64,000 nucleotides of DNA from Myxococcales bacterium (GTDB taxonomy: Bacteria > Myxococcota_A > UBA9160 > UBA4427): NCBI GenBank assembly GCA_012960035.1, contig DUBZ01000071.1, forward strand, positions 35,559-99,558. The letters are read 5' to 3'. The notes beneath the pieces were generated by a model. The model was not told where the DNA came from, searched no databases, and saw only the letters and a program-made list of their open reading frames with translations. Below, one piece after another: positions 35,658 through 43,963 of this stretch. Position 1 is the stretch's first letter. Each line of letters starts with the position of its first letter. Both the position numbers and the translations under genes were made by a program.

Positions 35658-36335
35658 ATGGCGGCCCAGCAGACCAGCGGTGCAAATGGCGCCAAGGGAA
35701 AAGCGCGACGGGCGAAGGAAGACTTGTACCGGCAGCTGATCCTCGACGCGGCCGAGAGCGTGTTTGCCGACAAGGGTTACGACACCGCCAAGATCGGCGA
35801 GATCGCCGAACAGTCGGGCGTGTCGTTGCAGACCCTCTACTCGGTCTTCCCCGGCAAGGCGGCGATCTACCAGGCCATTCAAGAAGCGGGCGACCAGGCA
35901 CTTCACCGGCGAGCCGTGGAAGGGTCACAGTCCATACCTGAGCCTCTGCCCGCGATGCTGGCCGGCCTGCGCGCGACGACGATTTACTTTCTCGAACATC
36001 CCAACTTCTTAAAGCTACGTCTGCATGGTGGGTTCACTTGGGGAACCGAGCCAAGCGCGTCGGGGAGCCAAGGGCGCACAGAATCGTGGCGTCTCGCACT
36101 CGAGCGCTTGCGAGCCGCTTGCCAACGTTGCATCGAAGGAGGTGTCTTCATCGATCGCGACCCGTACTTGATCGCGCGCATGGTGGTGTCGATGCAACAG
36201 GTTGAACTCGCCCATTGGCTCGAAGGCGGCATGGAGCGAGACCCAGAACAAGTCGCGAACGATCTCGAGGAGCAAGTCGCGCGCGCGTTCCATGTGGCGC
36301 CCCCTCGCGAAGCCACGGCGAGCACTGAACAATGA
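35658..36335 (+). CDS. TetR/AcrR family transcriptional regulator of the catabolic divergon
   Basis: A 225-residue TetR protein. The basic N-terminal tail (AKGKARRAKEDLYRQLIL) precedes the helix-turn-helix: AESVFADKGYDTAKIGEIAE then GVSLQTLYSVFPGK near 34-63. The C-terminal domain is a normal-size helical ligand pocket. Its TGA overlaps the ATG of the OYE-like gene (ATGA), so regulator and enzyme are translationally coupled. Position at the head of the plus operon, facing the minus operon, suggests it represses both arms and responds to a pathway intermediate. I use ATG 35658; GTG 35655 is also possible. Confidence 0.92.
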   Translation: MAAQQTSGANGAKGKARRAKEDLYRQLILDAAESVFADKGYDTAKIGEIAEQSGVSLQTLYSVFPGKAAIYQAIQEAGDQALHRRAVEGSQSIPEPLPAMLAGLRATTIYFLEHPNFLKLRLHGGFTWGTEPSASGSQGRTESWRLALERLRAACQRCIEGGVFIDRDPYLIARMVVSMQQVELAHWLEGGMERDPEQVANDLEEQVARAFHVAPPREATASTEQ

Positions 36336-38392
36336 CTGACTACACGGCTCTCTTTTCGCCGATCCGCATTGGAACGATGGAGCTGCGCAATCGGCTCGTC
36401 ATGTCGCCGATGGAAAACAGCTTCGGCACTCAAGACGGCCGTCCCACCGAACGCTCCATCCAATATTTCGAAGCCCGAGCCAAAGGCGGTGTCGGGCTCA
36501 TCACGCTGGGTGCGAGCGCGATCGACGAAAAGCACAAAGAAGTTCCGACTTCCCTTCACTTTGCAAACGACGACGTGGTTTCTGACCACCGTGCACTCGT
36601 TGAAGCCGTGCACGCCCACGGTGCGAAGATCCAACCCCAGATCGCCCATGCGGGCCCCGACGGCCTTGGCCCAGAAATGCACCAAGTCGAGGCACTAGGC
36701 CCATCGGGCGTCCAGTCATATCTCACTGGGACAACTTCTAAAGCCATCACACCCCAAGAGTTCCAGCAGGTCGTTGACCTGTACCGCGCGGCGGCTGTTC
36801 GCATTCGTAGCGTGGGCTACGACGGTATCGAACTGCATGCCGCTCATGGATATATGTTGCTCGGCTCTTTCCTTACGCCTTGGCGCAACGCACGCAAAGA
36901 CGAATATGCGGCGCGCCAACCAGAAACCCGCACCCGCGCGATCATCGAAGTTGTGCGCGCGATTAAGACCGAAGTCGGAGAAGACTTTCCCATCACACTT
37001 CGCATTTCAGGTTATGAACGCATCGCGGGCGGACGCGAGAGTTTCGATACCGCGCGCATCGCCCCGGCGTTCGCCGAGGCTGGCATCGATGCATTTCATG
37101 TAAGCGGTGGAGTCATCGATCGGTTCGTTACGCAAATGGTCAACGGCGCTCACTATCAAGACGGCCTGAATGCCGCATGCGCTGAAGCCGTCCGCAACGC
37201 GGTCGATGTGCCTGTGATCGCGGTCGGGCGAATTCACGATCCTGAGATGGCCGCACAAATGATCCAGGAAGGTCGCGCAGACCTGATCGCAATGGGCCGC
37301 CCGCTCTTGGCGGACCCTGAGCTTCCAAACAAGATCAAGGCAGGGCGAGCGCAAGACGTCCGGCGATGCATCTCCTGCGAAAATTGCATCGACTCGTTAG
37401 AGAGCCGCTTCTATTTGGAGTGCGCGGTCAACCCGCGCACAGGTCGCGAGGCTGAACTCGAACTGCGCCCGGCGCCCCGACGCAAGCATGTTGTTGTGAT
37501 TGGCTCTGGGCCCGGCGGCCTCGAAGCCGCGCGAGTCGCAGCCGAGCGGGGCCACCGCGTTTCACTCTACGAACGCAATGGACAGCTCGGTGGCGCGCTC
37601 GTGATGGCGTCGACCGTCCACGAAGAAAATCAAAGCTTCCTCGACTATCTCCTGCGTGAAGTGAAGCGGCTTCCCGTTGAGGTTCACCTGCGTAAAGAAC
37701 TAAACGCAGTAGACGTCAGAGCGCTTGCGCCAGATGCTGTCATTGTCGCCACAGGTGGCCGCGTCGTGGCACCCAAGATCAGCGGCGACGACCTCCCGCA
37801 CGTGCGCACGGGCAGTGAGATGCGCGAACTCCTCGCTGGCAAAGTCACCGCCGAATCGGCAGCAAAACTTCCCACCTGGCAACGCGCCGCGGCCAAATTA
37901 CTGGGCGGACCGGTACAGCTGTGGATGCAACCGAACGTTCTTCGCCGAGCGACCCGGGTTTTTATGCCTCTTGGCAAACGAATCGTGATCATCGGCGCCG
38001 ATCTCGCTGCAATCGAACTTGCAGAGTTTCTGGCGGCTCGTGGACGACACGTGAGCGTGCTCGAAACCGGGGAACAGATCGCACCCGAAGTCGGGATGAA
38101 GCGTAGAGACGAACACATGATGAGCCTTGATCGTGCAAAAATCGCGGTCAACGTCGGTGTATGCATCGACCAAATCAAACGCGGGGGCGTAGTTCTATTG
38201 CTAAAGTCAGGCGGGACTCATGTCGTCCGCGCCGACAACGTCATCCTCGCCGGAAAAGTCGAAGCCGACACGACTCTGTTCGACCAGTTGCAAGATCAAC
38301 TCCCCGAAGTCCACGCCGTCGGTGACTGCACTGGGCTGGGTTTGATTCGGAAAGCCGCCCTCGAAGGGGCCCAGGTTGCAAACGCTCTGTAA
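36332..38392 (+). CDS. FMN/FAD/[4Fe-4S] oxidoreductase, OYE-like, second paralogue
   Basis: A 686-residue paralogue of the 31612 protein. It has the same layout: OYE barrel with ELHAAHGYML (His169/His172), iron-sulfur ligands C346-x2-C349-x2-C352-x11-C364, then FAD/NAD(P) domain with VVIGSGPGG and a second motif IVIIGADLAAIE. Compared with its paralogue it has an extra segment of roughly 30-35 residues between the ATGG strand and the second Rossmann motif (around 508-545, containing PTWQRAAAKLLGG). It presumably reduces a different enoyl or dienoyl carbonyl substrate. Start ATG overlaps the TetR stop. The pair of paralogues on opposite arms suggests two successive or stereochemically distinct reductions. 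Confidence 0.92.
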   Translation: MTDYTALFSPIRIGTMELRNRLVMSPMENSFGTQDGRPTERSIQYFEARAKGGVGLITLGASAIDEKHKEVPTSLHFANDDVVSDHRALVEAVHAHGAKIQPQIAHAGPDGLGPEMHQVEALGPSGVQSYLTGTTSKAITPQEFQQVVDLYRAAAVRIRSVGYDGIELHAAHGYMLLGSFLTPWRNARKDEYAARQPETRTRAIIEVVRAIKTEVGEDFPITLRISGYERIAGGRESFDTARIAPAFAEAGIDAFHVSGGVIDRFVTQMVNGAHYQDGLNAACAEAVRNAVDVPVIAVGRIHDPEMAAQMIQEGRADLIAMGRPLLADPELPNKIKAGRAQDVRRCISCENCIDSLESRFYLECAVNPRTGREAELELRPAPRRKHVVVIGSGPGGLEAARVAAERGHRVSLYERNGQLGGALVMASTVHEENQSFLDYLLREVKRLPVEVHLRKELNAVDVRALAPDAVIVATGGRVVAPKISGDDLPHVRTGSEMRELLAGKVTAESAAKLPTWQRAAAKLLGGPVQLWMQPNVLRRATRVFMPLGKRIVIIGADLAAIELAEFLAARGRHVSVLETGEQIAPEVGMKRRDEHMMSLDRAKIAVNVGVCIDQIKRGGVVLLLKSGGTHVVRADNVILAGKVEADTTLFDQLQDQLPEVHAVGDCTGLGLIRKAALEGAQVANAL

Positions 38393-38461
38393 GGACTTGA
38401 GCGAGCCAAGATTCTATCCATTCACGAACGACACCCACGAGCTACAAAAAGGATCCCCCCA

Positions 38462-38872
38462 ATGAGCGAAATTCATCCCGCAATTGCTGCCGCACAAAAT
38501 TCTTGGCGCTGTGTTCAGGCCCACGACAAGCAGGGCTGGCTCGACTTGATGGCCGACGATGTCTGCATCGAAGACCCGATCGGCGAAGCGCCGACGAACC
38601 CGACCGGCAAAGGCGTGCGCGGCAAAGAAGAAGTCAGCGCCTTTTATGATTCGTTCATTGGCCCGGCAACCCTCGTGATCGAAACCCACGAATCGAGCGC
38701 GGCGGGCAACGAGTCCGCCCACTTACTCACCCTCAACACAACATTGCCGAACGGCGTGACGACTCGCGTACGCGGGTTTTTTACGTACCACCTCAACGAC
38801 GCGGGCAAGCTCACCAACTTGCGTGGCTACTGGACCCTCGCGGACATGACCTTCGAACAGCCGGCCAAATAG
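38462..38872 (+). CDS. SnoaL-like / ketosteroid-isomerase-family protein
   Basis: A 136-residue NTF2-fold protein. It contains LMADDVCIEDPIGEAP around residues 29-44, which aligns with the ADDATVEDPVGSEP region of ketosteroid isomerase; Asp38 here corresponds to that enzyme's catalytic base. The oxyanion-hole Tyr and Asp of true isomerase do not seem to be kept: the Tyr position falls on Ser14 and the Asp position on a Phe near 109, though this hand alignment is uncertain. It may be an isomerase, dehydratase (BaiE has the same fold) or a small binding protein. It is 69 bp after the OYE-like gene, with a run of G/A before ATG (AAAGGATC). Confidence 0.85.
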   Translation: MSEIHPAIAAAQNSWRCVQAHDKQGWLDLMADDVCIEDPIGEAPTNPTGKGVRGKEEVSAFYDSFIGPATLVIETHESSAAGNESAHLLTLNTTLPNGVTTRVRGFFTYHLNDAGKLTNLRGYWTLADMTFEQPAK

Positions 38873-38922
38873 CCCATTCCGCTACCGACTCATTGACCAA
38901 GTAATAGCGAGGCAAGACACCA

Positions 38923-39798
38923 ATGCGGTTTGGCTATCTCGAAACGATGACGGACCCCGGCTTCATGCGACCGCTTGCGCTCGCGGCAGAAGAAGCCGGT
39001 TACGATGCTTTCGTGATCCCCGATAGCATTTGTTATCCCGAGGTTTCGGACAGCAAGTACCCCTACACCGCGGATGGCAGCCGAGAGTTTCTCGAAGACA
39101 AGCCGTTTGTCGAAACATTTGCGTTGATATCGTACTTGTCGGCGATCACCGAACGCATTCGCTTCAACACGTCCGTGGTCAAACTGCCGCTACGTCACCC
39201 CGTACTCCTCGCGAAGCAGTTGAGTTCGACTGCACTCCTTGCGAACAACCGCCTTACCTTCGGCGTCGGCCTTAGCCCCTGGCCCGACGACTACGAAGCC
39301 GTGGATGTCCCTTGGGCTCGGCGCGGCAAGCGGCTCGACGAAATGCTCGACATCATCCGCGGCTTGTGCGCGGGAGACTTCTTCGAATACGACGGTGAAA
39401 TTTTCCAAGTTCCAAGCATCAAGATCTGTCCGGTCGCGACGAAGCCGGTGCCCTTTATCATCGGCGGGCACAGCGAGCCCGCGATGCGACGAGCGGTTCT
39501 CAAGGGCGACGGCTGGATTCACGCCGGAGGCAACGCCGACGAACTCGATGTGTTGCTTAAGCGCATGGGCGAACTGCGACGCGAATACGGCAAGGAGAAC
39601 GACCCGTTCGAGATCCACGTGATTTCCATGGACGCGTACTCGCCGGACGGCATTCGCAAGCTGGAAGACATGGGGATCACCGACGTCATGGTCGGCTTCC
39701 GCAACTCGTACACCCAAGGCCAAGACACAGAGCCCTTGGAAACGAAACTCACCGCGCTTCGCCAGTACGCAGACAGAGTGATGTCGAAAACGCGCTAG
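38923..39798 (+). CDS. LLM-class flavin-dependent oxidoreductase (4)
   Basis: A 291-residue luciferase-like enzyme. It has MRFGYLETMTDPGFMRPL, PDSICYPEV, REFLEDKPFVE, FGVGLSPWPDDYEAVDV, RGKRLDEMLDIIRG and IIGGHSEPAMRRAVLKGDGW. It resembles LLM (1) on the opposite arm most closely. It is third in order among the plus-operon enzymes, between the SnoaL-like gene and the KSTD-like flavoprotein. Cofactor F420 or FMN; substrate unknown. Confidence 0.9.
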   Translation: MRFGYLETMTDPGFMRPLALAAEEAGYDAFVIPDSICYPEVSDSKYPYTADGSREFLEDKPFVETFALISYLSAITERIRFNTSVVKLPLRHPVLLAKQLSSTALLANNRLTFGVGLSPWPDDYEAVDVPWARRGKRLDEMLDIIRGLCAGDFFEYDGEIFQVPSIKICPVATKPVPFIIGGHSEPAMRRAVLKGDGWIHAGGNADELDVLLKRMGELRREYGKENDPFEIHVISMDAYSPDGIRKLEDMGITDVMVGFRNSYTQGQDTEPLETKLTALRQYADRVMSKTR

Positions 39799-39843
39799 CG
39801 CGAACATCAACCATCGAGTCAATCGACCCAAAGGAACTGCACC

Positions 39844-41322
39844 GTGACCGATACGCCCAAGGCTTCTCCAACCCAACCCCGCCGCGTTCAGAACATCACC
39901 GAATGGCATTCCGAAACCGATGTCGCGATCGTGGGCTTTGGCGGCGCGGGTGCATGCGCGGCCATCGAAGCCAGTGACGCGGGCGCCGAAGTCATTATCT
40001 ACGAGGTGTCTTCGGCGAGTGGTGGATCAACCGCACTTTCGAGCGCCGAAGTCTACATGGGCGGCAGCGGTGGGACGAGCGTCCAACAGGCGTGTGGGTA
40101 CGAAGACACCACCGAGGACATGTTCAACTTCTTGATGGCCGCACAGGGAGAACTGGCCGACGAAGACAAGATCCGCATGTACTGCGAAAACAGTGTCGAC
40201 CACTTCAACTGGCTCGTGAAGATGGGCGCGAAATACAAGAACAGCGAATACAAAGAGCGAGCCATCATGGCAGTTACCGACGACTGCTTGCTCTACACCG
40301 GCAACGAAAAATCTCACCCCTTCCGCGAGATCGCGAAGCCCTGCCCGCGTGGGCACAACCTCGAAGTCGTCGGTGACAATGGCGGTCCCATGCTCATGGG
40401 TGTGCTGACCAAGAACGTTGAAAAACGACCGATCCAAATTGAATACAACGCGCGCGCCCTCACACTGATCGCCGACGATCAGAATGCGGTTCAGGGCGTC
40501 GTCGTTCGCATCGACGGAGAAGAACGCAACGTGCGTACGCGCAAAGGCGTGATCCTTTGTGCCGGTGGCTTTGCGATGAACCAAGAGATGCTCAAGAAGT
40601 ACGTGCCAAAATTGAGCGTTGGCAACGTGCCCGTCGGGAACCCGGGGGATACGGGGGCGGGCATCTTGATGGGCCAGGGTGTCGGCGGCGCCCTCATTCA
40701 CATGAACGAAGCCTTCATCACCCTCCCCTTCTATCCACCGGGCTCGCTCACTTTCGGAATTTTTGTGAACGCCCAAGCCCAACGCTTCATCAATGAAGAC
40801 ATCTATCACGCGCGCATGGCGCATCACATTTTGAATCAGGTCGGCAATGGGATCTTCCTCATCGTCAACCACGATGACTACGAGCATCCGCCATTCTTGA
40901 ACGCAGACGTCGCCGGAACCGGCGAGAGCATCGAAGAACTCGCCGAAGAGATCGGACTCGACGCCGACATGCTTCGTCACACGATCGAGTTCTATAACAA
41001 GAACGCGGCAAAGGGAAACGATCCCGTGTTTCACAAGCACGAAGCCTGGCTCAAGCCGATCGAACCGCCGTACGCCGCGCTCAACTGCACACCCGGGAGC
41101 GGCGCCTTGTATCCGTACTTCACGTTAGGCGGGCTCGATACCCTCCCGACCGGCGAAGTCCTCACGATGGAACGCGAGGTGATCCCAGGGTTGTACGCTG
41201 CGGGCCGAACGTCATGCGGGCTGCCGCGAACGGCCGCCGGCTACGGCAGCGGCATGTCGGTTGGCGACGCGACGTACTTTGGGCGCGTCACGGGGCAGCA
41301 GGTCGCAGCGCGTAAGGTGTAG
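39844..41322 (+). CDS. FAD-dependent oxidoreductase, fumarate reductase / 3-ketosteroid dehydrogenase-like
   Basis: A 492-residue flavoprotein of the succinate dehydrogenase/fumarate reductase/3-ketosteroid-delta1-dehydrogenase superfamily. The FAD motif is DVAIVGFGGAGACAAIEA around residues 26-43, followed by SGGSTALSSAEVYMGGSGG. The substrate-domain middle is present, and the C-terminal FAD segment is LYAAGRTSCGLPRTAAGYGSG. It starts at GTG 39844 with AAAGGAACTG upstream. The nearest named functions are a dehydrogenase that introduces a ring double bond or an enoate reductase; BaiJ of bile-acid bacteria is in the same superfamily. It is the last gene of the plus operon. Confidence 0.9.
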   Translation: MTDTPKASPTQPRRVQNITEWHSETDVAIVGFGGAGACAAIEASDAGAEVIIYEVSSASGGSTALSSAEVYMGGSGGTSVQQACGYEDTTEDMFNFLMAAQGELADEDKIRMYCENSVDHFNWLVKMGAKYKNSEYKERAIMAVTDDCLLYTGNEKSHPFREIAKPCPRGHNLEVVGDNGGPMLMGVLTKNVEKRPIQIEYNARALTLIADDQNAVQGVVVRIDGEERNVRTRKGVILCAGGFAMNQEMLKKYVPKLSVGNVPVGNPGDTGAGILMGQGVGGALIHMNEAFITLPFYPPGSLTFGIFVNAQAQRFINEDIYHARMAHHILNQVGNGIFLIVNHDDYEHPPFLNADVAGTGESIEELAEEIGLDADMLRHTIEFYNKNAAKGNDPVFHKHEAWLKPIEPPYAALNCTPGSGALYPYFTLGGLDTLPTGEVLTMEREVIPGLYAAGRTSCGLPRTAAGYGSGMSVGDATYFGRVTGQQVAARKV

Positions 41323-41370
41323 GCGCACGCAGATCAAGGGCCGTGCCCTTCCTTCATGGCGCTGCGGAAT

Positions 41371-41634
41371 TCAACCCCCGGCTGCAGCCTTCACGAAGCC
41401 GACACGATCGCCATCCGAGAGTTTGGTCTTCATGCCCTGCTTGTGCTTGACCAACACGCCGTTCACCGCGACGGCGGCAACCTTGGTGAGAATGGCGAAC
41501 TGATCGCCGCCACCCGGGAACCGCTTGCGCGTTTCCTCGACTACTTCCGAAACCGTGGTGGCCGATTCGACGTCAAAACTTGACGTTCCCAGGGCCTTGC
41601 CCATGTCATATGTCAGTTCGACGCGAATGCTCAT
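41371..41634 (-). CDS. MoaD/ThiS family ubiquitin-like sulfur carrier
   Basis: An 87-residue beta-grasp protein ending in Gly-Gly (AAAGG), the hallmark of MoaD-like sulfur carriers. It opens MSIRVELTYDMGKALG and has VAVNGVLVKHKQGMKTKLSDGDRVGF. It lies 54 bp downstream of the AOR gene on the same strand, so it is almost certainly co-transcribed. AOR operons (e.g. aorD) include such a MoaD-like gene; it probably delivers sulfur for the pterin-dithiolene of the W cofactor, or it may be AOR-specific. The ATG follows GAGGAC. Confidence 0.93.
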   Translation of the reverse strand: MSIRVELTYDMGKALGTSSFDVESATTVSEVVEETRKRFPGGGDQFAILTKVAAVAVNGVLVKHKQGMKTKLSDGDRVGFVKAAAGG

Positions 41635-41688
41635 GCTGAAGTCCTCGTTCTGTCTGTCGTTGCGATACCGAAGCGACCTGCCCAGCGA

Positions 41689-43572
41689 TTAGATGCGTAC
41701 CTGCAACTTTTCCAGCGTCGTACGCAGCGGGACTCCATCGGCATTCCAGCCGCGGAGCTTGTAGTAACGCGGAAGCAAGTCTCCAAGCGGGTGGCCCGAA
41801 TCCATATGTTCGTAGATCGATTCGTTCAAGATCCGCGGAGGCAGGGTGTCGTCCTTCCCCGTGAGACCTTCGCGCAAGTTGTACATGCGCTCGAGGTTGA
41901 AGATGCGCCCGCCGATTTCCTGCAGATGTCCAGAAGAGAACGTCTGCCCAGTGATGTAGGTCAACCACTTTTCGTACCAGAGCATCGGCTTCCCCTTCAT
42001 CGACATGCCGATTCGCATCATGGGGCCGGCGTTCTCGATCGCCTTCGCCATCACACGGTGGGTGAGCGAGTTCGGGTCCATGTCGTGAATCGCCTTGGGA
42101 ATCATCCCATATGTCGTAAAGATGCAGAGCACCATCGAGTTGATCGTGCACGCCGTGTTTTGCATCAAGACCGGGATGTCCGCCTTGAGCTTCAAGTTCT
42201 GCGGGTTGATGGTCAGAGGGCCGGTGGATTCGAGGTACATGCTCGCGCCTTGTACGTGGCAACCGCCCCGATTCGTAGTCGCATACTCGACCCCTTGAGC
42301 GAAGGATCCACGGGGATCATACGCCGACAACTCCAACCCCTTCACGTGCATGGCAAACTCATGCCCACCGAACTTCTCGCTCATCTTCTTTGAACCGTTG
42401 GCGAGTTCATCGCCTACCCCGTGGCGATGGCCGATGTCCTTGATCAGTTCGGAAATGCCCTCAGCATTGCCAAAACTCACTCCCGCGTCCCATATACCGC
42501 GCTCCTGCAATTCCATCGCAAAGCTCAGGCTGCCACCGAGGCTGATCGTGTCCATGCCGAGGTCGTCGGCGAGGTAGTTCCATTCGTCGACTTTCTTGAG
42601 GTCGCCGATTTCGAGATTGCTGCCCAACAGCGCAACGGTCTCATACTCGGGACCCTTCACCCTGCCTTTGCCTTCGACTTCAACGTCGCGCCCACACGTC
42701 ACGGGACAGTGCAAGCAGCTGCTCTTCACGCCAACGAGTTCATTGTCTTCCATGTACTCGCCCGAAATATTCATGGCGTCGTCGAAGTGGCCACGCTGGA
42801 AGTTGCGGGTGGGCAACATGCCGCGACCGTTGGTGGTGTTCACGATCCCAGCGGTGCCGAATCGTTTCATCGAGCTGCCTAGCACGGGATGTTCTTTGAA
42901 CATCTCGCGAACTTCTTTTGTGTACTTCTTGAATGCCGCGGCGTCATCCATTTCGAGCTTCCGTGTGCCGGTCACGCTGATGGCCTTGAGTTGCTTCGAG
43001 CCCATCACGGCACCGACGCCCGTGCGGCCTGCGATACGTTCGTTCGACACAATGCCCGCGTACAGGACTTTGTTTTCGCCAGCCGGCCCGATCACGGAGT
43101 GGGACATCTTTTTGCCGAGTATTTCTTGAGTCTCGTACGTCCCCTTGCCCCACAACTCGGCCGCATCAATGAACTTCACTTCATCACGATCGCCATTGAC
43201 TTCGATGCGCACGGGCTTTGCACTCTGATTGCTCACGACAATGACGTCGACACCGGCGCGCTTCATTCCGTATGCGTAATTTCCGCCGCAGGTCGCGTTC
43301 CCGATCCCGCCGGTTAGCGGGCTCTTGCACACCACGGCAAAGCGATTGCTTTGCGGAGCGACCGAACCGTTCAACGGCCCCGTCGCAAAGATCAATGGAT
43401 TTTCGGGGCCCAGTGGATCAATGCCAGCTTCGGTTCGGTCGTAAAGAAGTCGCGTCCCATACCCCTTCCCGCCGATGTAGAGCGTCGCGATCTCTTCATC
43501 GAGCGGTTCAAAAGAAAACGTCTGTGCGGCGAGGTCGATCTCGAGAACTCGGCCTGCATAGCCTTTGATCAT
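41689..43572 (-). CDS. Tungsten-type aldehyde:ferredoxin oxidoreductase (AOR) family protein
   Basis: A 627-residue AOR-family enzyme. The [4Fe-4S] ligands are Cys286, Cys289, Cys293 (SSCLHCPVTCGR) and Cys483 (MVLCIFT). This agrees with Cys288/291/295/494 of Pyrococcus AOR. The N-terminal pterin domain has YIGGKGYGTRLLYDR, TGPLNG and TCGGNYAYGMKRAGVD; the family segments DDLGMDTISLGG and AYDPRGSFAQG are present. It binds tungsto-bispterin and is expected to oxidise aldehydes, or reduce acids, with ferredoxin. No AorA-type Fe-S subunit or AorC gene is adjacent. It starts the two-gene operon with the MoaD-like protein, with AGGAGACGACC before the ATG. It lies beside the catabolic divergon; its aldehyde is unknown. 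Confidence 0.93.
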   Translation of the reverse strand: MIKGYAGRVLEIDLAAQTFSFEPLDEEIATLYIGGKGYGTRLLYDRTEAGIDPLGPENPLIFATGPLNGSVAPQSNRFAVVCKSPLTGGIGNATCGGNYAYGMKRAGVDVIVVSNQSAKPVRIEVNGDRDEVKFIDAAELWGKGTYETQEILGKKMSHSVIGPAGENKVLYAGIVSNERIAGRTGVGAVMGSKQLKAISVTGTRKLEMDDAAAFKKYTKEVREMFKEHPVLGSSMKRFGTAGIVNTTNGRGMLPTRNFQRGHFDDAMNISGEYMEDNELVGVKSSCLHCPVTCGRDVEVEGKGRVKGPEYETVALLGSNLEIGDLKKVDEWNYLADDLGMDTISLGGSLSFAMELQERGIWDAGVSFGNAEGISELIKDIGHRHGVGDELANGSKKMSEKFGGHEFAMHVKGLELSAYDPRGSFAQGVEYATTNRGGCHVQGASMYLESTGPLTINPQNLKLKADIPVLMQNTACTINSMVLCIFTTYGMIPKAIHDMDPNSLTHRVMAKAIENAGPMMRIGMSMKGKPMLWYEKWLTYITGQTFSSGHLQEIGGRIFNLERMYNLREGLTGKDDTLPPRILNESIYEHMDSGHPLGDLLPRYYKLRGWNADGVPLRTTLEKLQVRI

Positions 43573-43887
43573 TGGGGTCGTCTCCTAGTCGTGAGTCGCA
43601 CCTAGCAAGGCTGCTCGGAGCGTCGACGAATCCTAGCTCGATCGATCCAAATGGTCCCTTGCATCCGTCGTCGGGAGGGGGACGCCCGTCTCGGTCTACG
43701 ACCAGACGGGAGCCGCGCCGGAAAGCGCAAATAAGCCTATCTCCATTGCTGATCAACGAAAAGACAATTTGTGACCTCGACGAGGGAATAGATGTGGACG
43801 AGAAGCCAAGCGATCGTGCCAGTCGTCACGTGGATGTCGGAAGGCGCCCGCGTGCTGCAAAGAGCGCGTGCGTACGACAAAGAAGAA
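43573..43887. other. Intergenic region before the AOR gene
   Basis: About 315 bp upstream of the AOR start that contains no convincing gene. It should hold the AOR promoter. The hairpin of the next operon's terminator follows it at 43888. Confidence 0.5.
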
Positions 43888-43926
43888 CCCCGGAGCCTCG
43901 CCGACTTTCGTCGCGACGCCCCGGGG
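43875..43926 (-). terminator. Rho-independent terminator of the beta-oxidation operon
   Basis: On the minus strand a 14-bp GC-rich stem (arms 43913-43926 and 43888-43901, two mismatches) is followed by TTCTTCTTTG. It lies 37 bp after the stop of the last acyl-CoA dehydrogenase gene, the right place for the end of the thiolase-to-dehydrogenase transcript. Confidence 0.7.
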
Positions 43927-43963
43927 CCATTTCTTGCCTAAAAGAACATTTGCAGGTTTCCGC

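Noticed and set aside
40027..41040. 337-codon minus-strand frame inside the KSTD-like gene
   Set aside because: Antisense shadow with no family signature; the plus frame carries FAD motifs throughout.
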